The position numbers were made by a program, and so were the translations under genes. A stretch of 11,135 nucleotides of DNA. It comes from VFZL01 sp046734915 (GTDB lineage: Bacteria > Acidobacteriota > Vicinamibacteria > Vicinamibacterales > CAVVIG01). Where the stretch lies: contig JBKPSC010000466.1 in the NCBI GenBank assembly GCA_046734915.1, positions 1 to 11,135 on the forward strand, written 5' to 3'. The notes under the pieces are model-generated. The model had not been told where the DNA came from, did no database searches, and saw only the letters and a list, made by a program, of their open reading frames with translations. Positions 1 through 6,460 of the stretch are shown one piece after another. The first letter of the stretch is position 1; each line of letters opens with the position of its first letter.

Positions 1-1151
1 CTTCGGCGGCTGCTTCTGCCGCTTGCCGCGGCCGCGACGATGAATGCCGTGCGAGCGTGGTGGCTGTCGCGGCGTCAGGCGGTGCCCGGGCTCATCGAGC
101 TCATCGGGATCACGGCCGATGCCGCGCTGCTGACAGGGCTCCTGGAGCTCACCGGCGGGCCGTTCAATCCCTTCAGCATCGTCTTCGGCATCCAGATCGC
201 GTTGGCCACCCTGACGCTCGGCAGGTGGCCGGGTGCCCTGGTTGGCGTCGTGACGATGACCTGTTATGCCCTCCTCGTCTACTGGCACACACACGAAGTC
301 GACCCTGGGCATCACCGCCTCAATGACTTCCCGACCCATCTCGTGAGCATGTGGTTCTCGGTGGCCATCACCGCGGAGCTGGTGGCCTATTTCGTGCTGC
401 GGGCTTCGAACGCACTCGCGCAGCCAGAGCGCGATCTCGAAGACATGCGGCGGCAGGCCGCCCGAACCGAGCGGCTGATGTCGATGACCACGCTGGCCGC
501 CGGCGCCGCACACGAGCAGTCGACGCCGCTGGGCACGATCGCATTGGCATCGCGCGAACTCGAGCGATCGGCGCTGGCGGCCGCAGCACCCGGCGGCCTG
601 ATAGACGAAGCGCGTCTCATTCGGTCTGAAGTCGAGCGGTGCCGGGCAATCCTGGATCAAATGAGCGGCCGGGCCGGCGGTGGGGCCGCGGATGATCCCG
701 AAGTCATTGACGTCCAAACAGTGGTGGACGATGTGCGATCGCGACTTTCGGCGGAACAAGCGGCGCGACTCGAGGTGACCGTCTCACCGCAGGTGACTCC
801 GGTTCAACTGCCGCGGGCCAGCTTCGGACAGGCGCTCCTCTCACTCGTGAAAAACGCCCTCGACGCCACGAGCGATGGTCCGTCACCATCGTGGTCGAAT
901 TCACTCAGGACGCGGACCGTTTGTCGGTTTTTGTCAGCGACCAGGGCACGGGCATTCCGCCAGAGGTGCTGCACCGCGCCGGTGAGCCCTTCTTCACAAC
1001 AAAGGAAGCCGGACGTGGCCTCGGGCTCGGCCTCTTTCTGGCACGAATTTTTGCCGAACGCATTGGCGGTTCCCTGACGCTGCAATCGAGCCAAGGCACA
1101 ACCGCGCGACTCGACCTGCCGCTCCGGAGCGAGACCGCCGGCACCGCATGA
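1..1151 (+). pseudogene. regB: RegB/PrrB-type redox sensor histidine kinase, 5' partial and frameshifted
   Basis: Membrane histidine kinase of the RegB/PrrB family, which senses quinone and redox state and phosphorylates RegA. The frame is open to base 1 and reads as the end of a membrane helix, so the true start is probably upstream of the window; the first internal ATG is at 40. Counting from that ATG: hydrophobic segments at about 17-37, 46-81 and 100-120; GGPFNPF at 39-45, matching the RegB quinone-site signature GGxxNPF; H-box AAGAAHEQSTPLGTI with His158; Cys201 in VERCR, placed like the redox-active cysteine of RegB; N-box SLVKNALDAT at 268-277. After about base 877 the frame is wrong. 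The rest of the ATPase domain (DQGTGIPPEVL, GEPFFTTKEAGRGLGLGLFLA, GGSLTLQSSQGT) continues in another frame to a stop at 1149-1151, as expected if one base is missing. Read as written, the protein ends at 1077 without its ATP-binding G-boxes. The family call is firm. Whether the lesion is biological or an assembly error is open. Confidence 0.85.
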
Positions 1152-1588
1152 CGCTGCGATCACCCACTCCGAAGGATGCGCGGACCATCCTCGTCGTGGA
1201 CGACGACGAGGCCTTCCGCACACGGCTCGTGCGAGCGCTTCGTGACCGCGGGCTCGACGCCAACGGTGCCGCCGACTACCACAGCGCGATGGCCTGCGCA
1301 CGCCAGGAAAGCCCTGAACTCGCGCTGGTCGACCTCCGGCTTCCGGGCCGAGGCGGTCTCGATGTGGTAAGAGACCTCCGCCAGCTCGATCAGACGACGA
1401 ACATCATCGTGCTCACGGGGTATGGCAGCATCGCGACGGCAGTGCAGAGCGTCAAGCTGGGCGCGAGTGCCTATCTCACGAAGCCAGTCGATGCGGATCA
1501 GATTCTGGCCGCCTTTGATGCGCAGGACGATTCCGCCGCTGCGGCCACGACGCCGACTGCCCAACCGCTCGCCCGCGTCGAGTGGTAA
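1148..1588 (+). CDS. regA: RegA/PrrA-type response regulator, receiver domain only, truncated by an in-frame stop
   Basis: Receiver half of a RegA/PrrA/ActR-type regulator, the normal partner of RegB. Its ATG overlaps the kinase TGA (ATGA at 1148-1151), so the pair was translationally coupled. Acidic pocket Asp18/Asp19 in LVVDDDE, phospho-acceptor Asp62 in LVDLRLPG, Thr90 in IIVLTGYGS and Lys112 in YLTKPVDAD are all present, so this domain looks functional. The protein stops at residue 146 right after ARVEW. Family members continue here with WEHIQRV and a Fis-type helix-turn-helix. The same frame beyond the TAA at 1586-1588 reads HIQRVMTDCDGNVSQAARLL, so one base change (GAA to TAA) explains the truncation. 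RegA proteins are about 180 residues; this product has 146 and lacks DNA binding. It could still be phosphorylated, but it has no obvious output unless the stop is read through. Confidence 0.85.
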   Translation: MTLRSPTPKDARTILVVDDDEAFRTRLVRALRDRGLDANGAADYHSAMACARQESPELALVDLRLPGRGGLDVVRDLRQLDQTTNIIVLTGYGSIATAVQSVKLGASAYLTKPVDADQILAAFDAQDDSAAAATTPTAQPLARVEW

Positions 1589-1717
1589 CACATTCAACGC
1601 GTCATGACCGACTGCGACGGCAACGTGTCCCAGGCCGCACGCCTTCTCGGCATCCACCGCCGATCGCTACAACGGAAGCTCGCGAAGAACCCCGTCCGCG
1701 AGACCGAGCGATCTTGC
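1589..1717 (+). pseudogene. Detached RegA Fis-type HTH segment downstream of the in-frame stop
   Basis: This stretch is in the same frame as the receiver and encodes the DNA-binding end of RegA: HIQRVMTDCDGNVSQAARLLG followed by IHRRSLQRKLAKNP. The AARLLGIHRRSLQRKL core is the Fis/NtrC-type helix-turn-helix used by RegA/PrrA. The only in-frame restart is ATG 1604, 15 bases after the stop, with no recognisable Shine-Dalgarno. Family members usually end a few residues after LQRKLAK; here no stop follows, and the frame stays open to 2077, well into the next gene. The end at 1717 is my estimate of the homologous part. It could be a pseudogene remnant, a separately reinitiated small DNA-binding protein, or a sequencing artefact. 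The good preservation of the helix-turn-helix argues for a recent lesion. Confidence 0.7.
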
Positions 1718-1783
1718 GCCTCAGCTTCGGTCCAGGGTTCCATCACAGTAACCACCGCCCCTGAGCACGGTATTCCCCTGCAC

Positions 1784-1789
1784 GGAGGG
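1784..1789 (+). promoter_or_regulatory. Shine-Dalgarno GGAGGG before the HExxH protease gene
   Basis: GGAGGG lies only one or two bases before the ATG at 1791 but about seven to eight bases before an in-frame GTG at 1797. The spacing favours GTG 1797 as the real start, which would shorten the protein by two residues at its N-terminus. Confidence 0.5.
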
Positions 1790-1790
1790 C

Positions 1791-2459
1791 ATGGCCGTGC
1801 ACAGCAGTCACCGGTGGAAGCGTTGCCTCGTGTTTACCTGCGTCGCCGTCGGCTTGAGCGACGTCGTGCTGCTGGCCGGAGCGATGATCCTGCCGCGCGT
1901 CATCGCCATCGAACTGACTGGGCGGGAGCTGCTGCCGGCGGTGACGAGCCGCCGTCTTGCCGAGCAGGTGCGGACCATCTGGCACACCCACGGTGTTCGC
2001 GTGCAGGGCCTCGAAGAACCGACGACTTCCCCGATCACGCTCTATGTGGAGTTGAGCGACCGCAGCGGGCCGCCTAAAGCGGTCCAGCGTCTCGAGCTCG
2101 GTGTGTTTCACCGCGGCGACAATCACGTCATGGTCTCGCTACCGGCGGCGTTGCGCATCGCCCTCGCGGCGGTGCCGACGCGAGAAAGCCCTGCGTGGGC
2201 TGACATGCGCCGGGACGTCGCACTCGGGACAGTGCTCGGACGCACCATCGCGCACGAAATTGGTCATTTTCTGCTTGGACCGGCGCACTCGAAGTCCGGC
2301 CTCATGCGGGCGAGCTTCCGCGCCGCCGAAATCGCCGATCCCCGAAGTGGCGCGTTCAACTTGACGCGCGTCGACCTCGCGCGACTGCTGGCCGTGTCGC
2401 AATCGCCGCTGTCGTCGTCCAAGGCGGTCGATCAGCGAGTGGCCGACGGCGCCCCGTAA
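1791..2459 (+). CDS. Membrane-anchored HExxH zinc metalloprotease-like protein, family uncharacterised
   Basis: Predicted protein of 222 residues. One hydrophobic segment at about 12-37 is a likely signal anchor, placing the rest outside the cytoplasm. The catalytic-type motif is HEIGHFLLGPAH at 155-166, followed by SKSGLM with Met172, which resembles the Met-turn of metzincins. It has one residue more than the metzincin consensus HExxHxxGxxH, since Gly163 and His166 are each shifted by one. Zinc ligands would be His155 and His159 plus His166 or another residue, with Glu156 as the base. I do not recognise a named family and the substrate is unknown. The gene begins 70-odd bases after the RegA remnant on the same strand and could be co-transcribed with it. 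Its last 28 bases overlap the convergent VOC gene. The start is ATG 1791, or GTG 1797 judging by ribosome-site spacing. Confidence 0.75.
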   Translation: MAVHSSHRWKRCLVFTCVAVGLSDVVLLAGAMILPRVIAIELTGRELLPAVTSRRLAEQVRTIWHTHGVRVQGLEEPTTSPITLYVELSDRSGPPKAVQRLELGVFHRGDNHVMVSLPAALRIALAAVPTRESPAWADMRRDVALGTVLGRTIAHEIGHFLLGPAHSKSGLMRASFRAAEIADPRSGAFNLTRVDLARLLAVSQSPLSSSKAVDQRVADGAP

Positions 2460-2962
2460 TACTCCTTGTAGCGCCCACGGCGGAAAAGCATGCCGCCGAG
2501 CGGGCCCAGCCATTTCAGGACTGGATACATCGGCCCGAGATCAATCATCTCGATCGAGTTGCCGTCGAAGTCGCGAGCGAAGAAGAACGTGTGGCCGCGC
2601 GGTGATCGTTCGGGCCGGCTCACGCACTCGACACCCTTGCTGACGAGGTAGTCGTACCACTTCTGGGTGTTGCGTACGTTGAAGCTGATGTGGGTGAGCC
2701 CGACGCGGTTCCACGGAATCGCCACCGGCGGCTGTTGCGGCTCGAACGCGAAAATCTCCAGCGTGGCGCCGCCGGGCACGCGAATCCAACCGATCTTGCA
2801 GCGCGGTGCCGGGCCCTCGATGCCGAAGAAGGCTCGCACGCGCTCCGGTGGTGTGTCGGCCACGCCGACGAGCGGACAGCCGAACACGTTCCAATAGAAC
2901 TGGACCGCGCGATTGAAGTCCGAGACGGTGATGCCGACATGGCTGAACGAACGAGCTTTCAC
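2432..2962 (-). CDS. VOC (glyoxalase/dioxygenase-fold) family protein
   Basis: A 176-residue protein with two paired beta-alpha-beta-beta-beta modules of the vicinal oxygen chelate fold. Module 1 starts FSHVGITVSDFNRAVQFYWNV; module 2 starts LTHISFNVRNTQKWYDYLVSKG and ends ARDFDGNSIEMIDL. Likely metal ligands are His8, Glu69 (ATLEIFAF), His91 and Glu138 (SIEMIDL), the usual H/E/H/E layout of glyoxalase I-like enzymes. A tail of about 35 residues (140-176), rich in Gly, Arg and Tyr, follows the fold and is unusual. The GTG start at 2962 fits the homology and has GGAGAG four bases upstream; the frame stays open far upstream but reads as nonsense there. It sits 11 bases after the GMC gene, so it is probably the last gene of that operon. 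The exact reaction (isomerase, lyase, epimerase or dioxygenase) cannot be read from the sequence. Confidence 0.85.
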   Translation of the reverse strand: MKARSFSHVGITVSDFNRAVQFYWNVFGCPLVGVADTPPERVRAFFGIEGPAPRCKIGWIRVPGGATLEIFAFEPQQPPVAIPWNRVGLTHISFNVRNTQKWYDYLVSKGVECVSRPERSPRGHTFFFARDFDGNSIEMIDLGPMYPVLKWLGPLGGMLFRRGRYKEYYGAPSATR

Positions 2963-2966
2963 GATT

Positions 2967-2972
2967 CTCTCC
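2967..2972 (-). promoter_or_regulatory. Shine-Dalgarno GGAGAG that fixes the GTG start of the VOC gene
   Basis: On the minus strand GGAGAG precedes GTG 2962 by four bases and lies just after the stop of the GMC gene. It supports the GTG start over any upstream in-frame ATG, the furthest of which would add about 245 residues read antisense-like through the GMC gene. Confidence 0.6.
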
Positions 2973-2973
2973 G

Positions 2974-4488
2974 CTAATTGAGATACTCCGTCCTGATGTG
3001 ATCGGCTACGCGCAGCGCCTGCGCCGCAATGGTCAGCGCCGGGTTGACGGCCGCCGAAGACGGGAAAAAGGAAGCGTCGACAACGAAAAGGTTTTCGACG
3101 TCGTGTGTCCGGCAGAACGGATCGAGCACCGAAGTCGCCGGGTCGTCGCCGAAGACCAGCGTGCCGCACTGGTGCGTCGTATTCCGGTGTTGGTGCGAGT
3201 GAGTCACGATGATCCACAGGCCGAGCCGGCGCAGAATCCGCTTCATCTCGCGCACGAGCCGGCGGTGCGCCCGGATGTTGTTCGGCTGATAGTGCAGCTG
3301 GATGCGGCCGCCGGCCGCAAGTGTGACACGGTTCTCGGCCCGCGGCAGGTCCTCGGACATCGCCAGCCAGTCCACGCCCCGCGCCACCCACGCTTCGTAC
3401 GCCCAGAGCGGGATAGCCGGCGCCACGGTCTGCGCCATCACCCCGTGCGTCCGGCCCTGAGACTGAATCTGGCCCAACGGATACTTCGCGCCCGGTCCGC
3501 GGAAATAGAAATCGTTGATGGCCACTGTCTTCTGGAACACCGTGTCGTTGACTCGAAACGGATGAAACCCCTGCATCATGGTCGCGAGGTGCGCCATGTA
3601 GCGGCGCCCGACCAGACCCGAGGAATTGGCCAGCCCATCGGGATGCTTGTGGTTCGCGGAGCGCAGCAGCAGCGCCGCGGAATTGACCGCTCCGCACGCC
3701 ACGATGACGAGCGGCGCTTCGATCCGGCGCAGCTGCCCTTCGCGCACGACGTCAACGCCCGTAACCCGCGCGCCGGACGGATCGGTCGCGACCCTCTGCA
3801 CGTCAGCTCGAGTCCACAACGTGACGGTTGGTCGATCCAGCGAGGGACGCACGCAGCAGATGTCGGCATCGCTCTTCGCGTCCATCTGGCAGGGAAACGA
3901 ATTGCACGTGTTGCACAGCACGCACCCACCGGCTTCGCCTGGATTGATGAGACCGAGCGGCAACGGTGACGGGTGCAGACCGAAGGTCCGCAGCTGCTCG
4001 ACAATCCGGGCCATTGCCGGTGCGTGCGGAACCGCCGCGTGCGGGAAGGGGCCGCGCGGCGGATCCGTGGGATCGGCGCCGGCCTCGCCGTGGACCTGAT
4101 ACAGACGCTCGGCTCGGTCGTAGTACGGCGCGAGCGTCTCGTAGTCGATCGGCCAGGCCGGTGAGACGCCGTCCAAGTGCTCGACGGCGCCAAAGTCCTC
4201 ACGGCGCAGACGGTAGAGGACGCTGCCCCAGAACTTGGAGTTGCCGCCGACGTTGTAGTGCGTGTACGGCCGGAACGAACGGCCTTCCGCATCCAGCCAC
4301 GTCTCGGTCGTCTGGTAGCGCAGCTCTTTCCAGACCGCCGTCGGACTCCAGTTCTCCGGCTCCCGCGGCACGAAGTCGCCGCGTTCGAGGACCAGAATGC
4401 GTGCGCCGGAGCCGGCCAGCGCGTGCAGCACGGTGCCGCCGCCAGCGCCGGTCCCGATGATGATGATGTCGTAGCGATCGTCGACCAT
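2974..4488 (-). CDS. GMC-family FAD-dependent oxidoreductase with a four-cysteine cluster
   Basis: A flavoprotein of 504 residues that would oxidise an alcohol, probably a sugar or glycoside hydroxyl. The FAD Rossmann motif is at residues 6-18 (YDIIIIGTGAGGG), with ERGD at 35-38 binding the FAD ribose. YNVGGNSKFWGS (78-89) is the second GMC FAD-contact region. The C-terminal GMC domain carries HQCGT (His439, catalytic) and NLFVVDASFFPSSAAVNPALT (Asn482, catalytic pair, and the FAD-closing segment). A CX2CX2CX4C cluster lies at Cys189, 192, 195 and 200, followed by a Cys pair at 211-212. It resembles the cysteine-rich insert in dehydrogenase-type GMC enzymes and may bind an iron-sulfur centre or other metal. 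No signal peptide is seen. It lies between the Gfo/Idh/MocA and VOC genes, with 11-base gaps on both sides, so the three form one operon. No cytochrome or gluconate-dehydrogenase-type small subunit is nearby. Substrate and electron acceptor are unknown. Confidence 0.9.
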   Translation of the reverse strand: MVDDRYDIIIIGTGAGGGTVLHALAGSGARILVLERGDFVPREPENWSPTAVWKELRYQTTETWLDAEGRSFRPYTHYNVGGNSKFWGSVLYRLRREDFGAVEHLDGVSPAWPIDYETLAPYYDRAERLYQVHGEAGADPTDPPRGPFPHAAVPHAPAMARIVEQLRTFGLHPSPLPLGLINPGEAGGCVLCNTCNSFPCQMDAKSDADICCVRPSLDRPTVTLWTRADVQRVATDPSGARVTGVDVVREGQLRRIEAPLVIVACGAVNSAALLLRSANHKHPDGLANSSGLVGRRYMAHLATMMQGFHPFRVNDTVFQKTVAINDFYFRGPGAKYPLGQIQSQGRTHGVMAQTVAPAIPLWAYEAWVARGVDWLAMSEDLPRAENRVTLAAGGRIQLHYQPNNIRAHRRLVREMKRILRRLGLWIIVTHSHQHRNTTHQCGTLVFGDDPATSVLDPFCRTHDVENLFVVDASFFPSSAAVNPALTIAAQALRVADHIRTEYLN

Positions 4489-4499
4489 CAGAGACAGAT

Positions 4500-5519
4500 C
4501 TAGCCGACGCCCACAGCCATGGACCGATTGGCCGTCGCGAAGACCTGCTCCATCAGGCGGTGGTCGTCCATCGCCCGCTCGAGGCTCATCTCGGGCTGGC
4601 GGCGGTCGCGGATGGCCGCTGCGAAATCCTGATACATGGCGCGGTAGCCTCGCAGATCCCGCAGGCCAGGCCAGATGACACGCGGTCCTCGCGTTCCTCT
4701 TGCCAGAATGAAGAGGCCGTTCGACTCGAACGTGATGACACCGCGGCGGCCGAACAGCTTCGACAGGCGCAGACCGCGAAGGAGCGACGGGACTTCGCGC
4801 GAGTAATACAGCGAGCCGACGGCGCCGTTGTCGTAGCGAAAGGCCACCATCATGCTCTTCGCCCGTCGATCGGGCCCTTCGCGGGAAGGCGTCGGGCGAA
4901 AGCCCTCGATGCGGGTAATCCGTGGACCAAGGCTGCCGGCAACGTGCAGCCAGTGGATGCCTTCTTCGAAGAACGCATCCCCTCCGGCCATCACTTCGTC
5001 ATTGCGCCAATCATCCGTGCTCTTGAACCGTTTGGCGATCGTCGTGAAGTGTGCGAAGACCAGCTCGCCGATGCTCCCGTCGGCTAGAAGCCGTCGCAGC
5101 CGCCGGGCCAGCGGCTTGTAGTGATCGTTTTCCCCGACGATGACGACCCGGCCGGAGCGATCGCGCGCGTCGACGACCGCCTCATAGTCGACGAGCGCCG
5201 GAAACGCCGGCTTTTCGACGAGAACGTGCTTGCCGGCGAGCAGCGCCCGCAGCGTCAGGTCGCGGTGAAACCGCGGCGGGACCGCGACCACCACTGCATC
5301 GTTGCGCGGATCGTCGATCGCCGACAGATAGTCCGGATAGCTCGCCAGCCCGCCGAACTCGCGGCAGAACGCCTCGGCCTTCGCGCCTTCACGACTCGCA
5401 TACGCGCACACGATGTCAGGTCGAAGGCGCTTCAGGTGGCGGCTGTGCACGCGGGTGATGAAGCCACACCCGAGAAAGGCAAGACGCAGCGGCTCAGGCA
5501 TCAAGGGGTCACCGGCCAC
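4500..5519 (-). CDS. Gfo/Idh/MocA family NAD(P)-dependent oxidoreductase
   Basis: A 339-residue dehydrogenase of the family that oxidises or reduces sugars, inositols and related polyols. The N-terminal Rossmann domain has FLGCGFITRVH (16-25, a GxGxxx variant of the dinucleotide motif). The signature EKP is at 102-104 in HVLVEKPAF, where Lys103 is the usual catalytic lysine. The C-terminal domain has FFEEGIHWLHVAGSL (183-197), where His189 takes the place of the family's catalytic histidine and Glu186 replaces the frequent Asp. GTG 5519 is the longest start, but ATG 5501 (MPEPLRLAFLGCG) places the Rossmann strand close to the N-terminus and is equally likely; neither has a strong ribosome site. 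It is the first gene of the cassette and is preceded by a TATAAT box. With the GMC enzyme and VOC protein it suggests stepwise oxidation of a sugar-like substrate, which is inference only. Confidence 0.88.
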   Translation of the reverse strand: MAGDPLMPEPLRLAFLGCGFITRVHSRHLKRLRPDIVCAYASREGAKAEAFCREFGGLASYPDYLSAIDDPRNDAVVVAVPPRFHRDLTLRALLAGKHVLVEKPAFPALVDYEAVVDARDRSGRVVIVGENDHYKPLARRLRRLLADGSIGELVFAHFTTIAKRFKSTDDWRNDEVMAGGDAFFEEGIHWLHVAGSLGPRITRIEGFRPTPSREGPDRRAKSMMVAFRYDNGAVGSLYYSREVPSLLRGLRLSKLFGRRGVITFESNGLFILARGTRGPRVIWPGLRDLRGYRAMYQDFAAAIRDRRQPEMSLERAMDDHRLMEQVFATANRSMAVGVG

Positions 5520-5547
5520 TCGACCGGCCGACCGGAGAAGTCAGTCG

Positions 5548-5553
5548 ATTATA
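5548..5553 (-). promoter_or_regulatory. Candidate -10 box (TATAAT) for the Gfo/Idh-GMC-VOC operon
   Basis: A perfect TATAAT on the minus strand, in otherwise very GC-rich sequence, lies five bases after the stop of the DUF3014 gene and about 29 bases before GTG 5519. No good TTGACA is found 16-18 bases upstream (CGGCTC there). Between the box and the ATG the sequence GGCCGGT occurs twice, which might be an operator. The call rests on the -10 match and position alone. Confidence 0.4.
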
Positions 5554-5558
5554 CCGGC

Positions 5559-6404
5559 TCACTGCGCCGGGAGCCGGCTGGCCGGAATGCCGAGGGCGAT
5601 CGCAAGCTCCCGCAACGACTGCTTGACGAGGCGCGCATTGGCCGGGCCCATGCGCAGGAGATGTCGCTGTGCGGCGCTCAGCCCTTCGAGACGAGGGTCG
5701 GCGTACCGATACCCGATGCCATGGGGCTCGACCGCAATCGGGCCGTCGCGCACCGGCGTTTCCAGAAGCACGACGATGGCGCGCTCGAGCGTGCGGTCGA
5801 ACGAGCCCGCGCCGCCGAGCTCGGCGTGCGCCTCCTCGATGCGCGGCTTCAATGTCGCGTACAGCTGTGAGGTGCCGGTTCGATCGAGCGAGTCGAGCGC
5901 AGCGGCGAGACCGTCGTAACGCGCGTAGCTACGGGGATCGATCTCGACGGCGTTGCCGCGCGACCTCACCTGGAATGTCGCCGTGGGCTTCAGGACCCGC
6001 AGCCGTCCGGCCGGTGTCGCGCCCTCGGCGATGTTCGAGGTGACCGTCACGAAGTTTCGAATCAACCCGTCAGTCGTCAGCCACGCCGCAACCCGCGGAT
6101 GCGACGAGAGGCGCGGCAGCCACTGACGCACGAATGGGTCGCTGGCATCGAGCGGTGGCACGTCGGCTGGAAAGGGATTACTGCCGAGCGGCGCCGCGGG
6201 CGGTGCCGGGGCAGGTTCGGCGGCAGCCGCGGGGGCCGTGGGCGCCGGGCGCCGGCTCCGGACGAAGTAGTACGCGCCGACGAGCACGGCGATGGCGACA
6301 AGGATTGTCAGGAGCGGCCATGGGCCGGTGGTCCGTTCGCGTGGTGGCTCGGTCGTCGGTTCATCCGGCGGTCTGATGAGGTCGTAATCCGGCGTTTCGG
6401 GCAC
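5559..6404 (-). CDS. DUF3014 domain-containing membrane-anchored protein
   Basis: A 281-residue protein with a short polar N-terminus, one transmembrane helix at about 30-48 (LLTILVAIAVLVGAYYFV), an Ala/Pro-rich linker (51-76), and a DUF3014 domain from about 80 to 275. Recognisable family stretches are PPLDASDPFVRQWLP, IRNFVTVTSNIAEG, IDPRSYARYDGLAAALDSLD, LYATLKPRIEEAHAELG, and AQRHLLRMGPANARLVKQSL near the end. The domain would sit in the periplasm; its function is not established. The start is GTG 6404 with AAGGAGG four bases upstream. It lies 56 bases after the desaturase gene on the same strand and 39 bases before the Gfo/Idh/MocA gene. Because a separate -10 box follows it, it may belong with the ferritin-desaturase group or stand alone. 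Confidence 0.82.
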   Translation of the reverse strand: MPETPDYDLIRPPDEPTTEPPRERTTGPWPLLTILVAIAVLVGAYYFVRSRRPAPTAPAAAAEPAPAPPAAPLGSNPFPADVPPLDASDPFVRQWLPRLSSHPRVAAWLTTDGLIRNFVTVTSNIAEGATPAGRLRVLKPTATFQVRSRGNAVEIDPRSYARYDGLAAALDSLDRTGTSQLYATLKPRIEEAHAELGGAGSFDRTLERAIVVLLETPVRDGPIAVEPHGIGYRYADPRLEGLSAAQRHLLRMGPANARLVKQSLRELAIALGIPASRLPAQ

Positions 6405-6408
6405 GAAG

Positions 6409-6415
6409 CCTCCTT
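6409..6415 (-). promoter_or_regulatory. Strong Shine-Dalgarno AAGGAGG for the DUF3014 gene
   Basis: AAGGAGG on the minus strand, four bases before GTG 6404. It is the strongest ribosome site in the window and supports the GTG as start. Confidence 0.6.
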
Positions 6416-6460
6416 TGGTTCAGACGCAGCCGTGTGTCGCGTGGCCGCGGAGAGGGCTGT

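Noticed and set aside
1604..2077. 157-codon gene starting at the RegA HTH
   Set aside because: Only the first 35 or so residues resemble RegA; the rest is Arg-rich and overlaps the protease gene in another frame, so the open frame more likely reflects a lost stop.
2963..3697. Long upstream extension of the VOC frame on the minus strand
   Set aside because: It overlaps the GMC gene in another frame, has random composition, and GTG 2962 has a ribosome site and the expected fold start.
2998..3969. 323-codon plus-strand open frame opposite the GMC gene
   Set aside because: Its product is Arg/His-rich without any motif, typical of the antisense frame of a high-GC gene.
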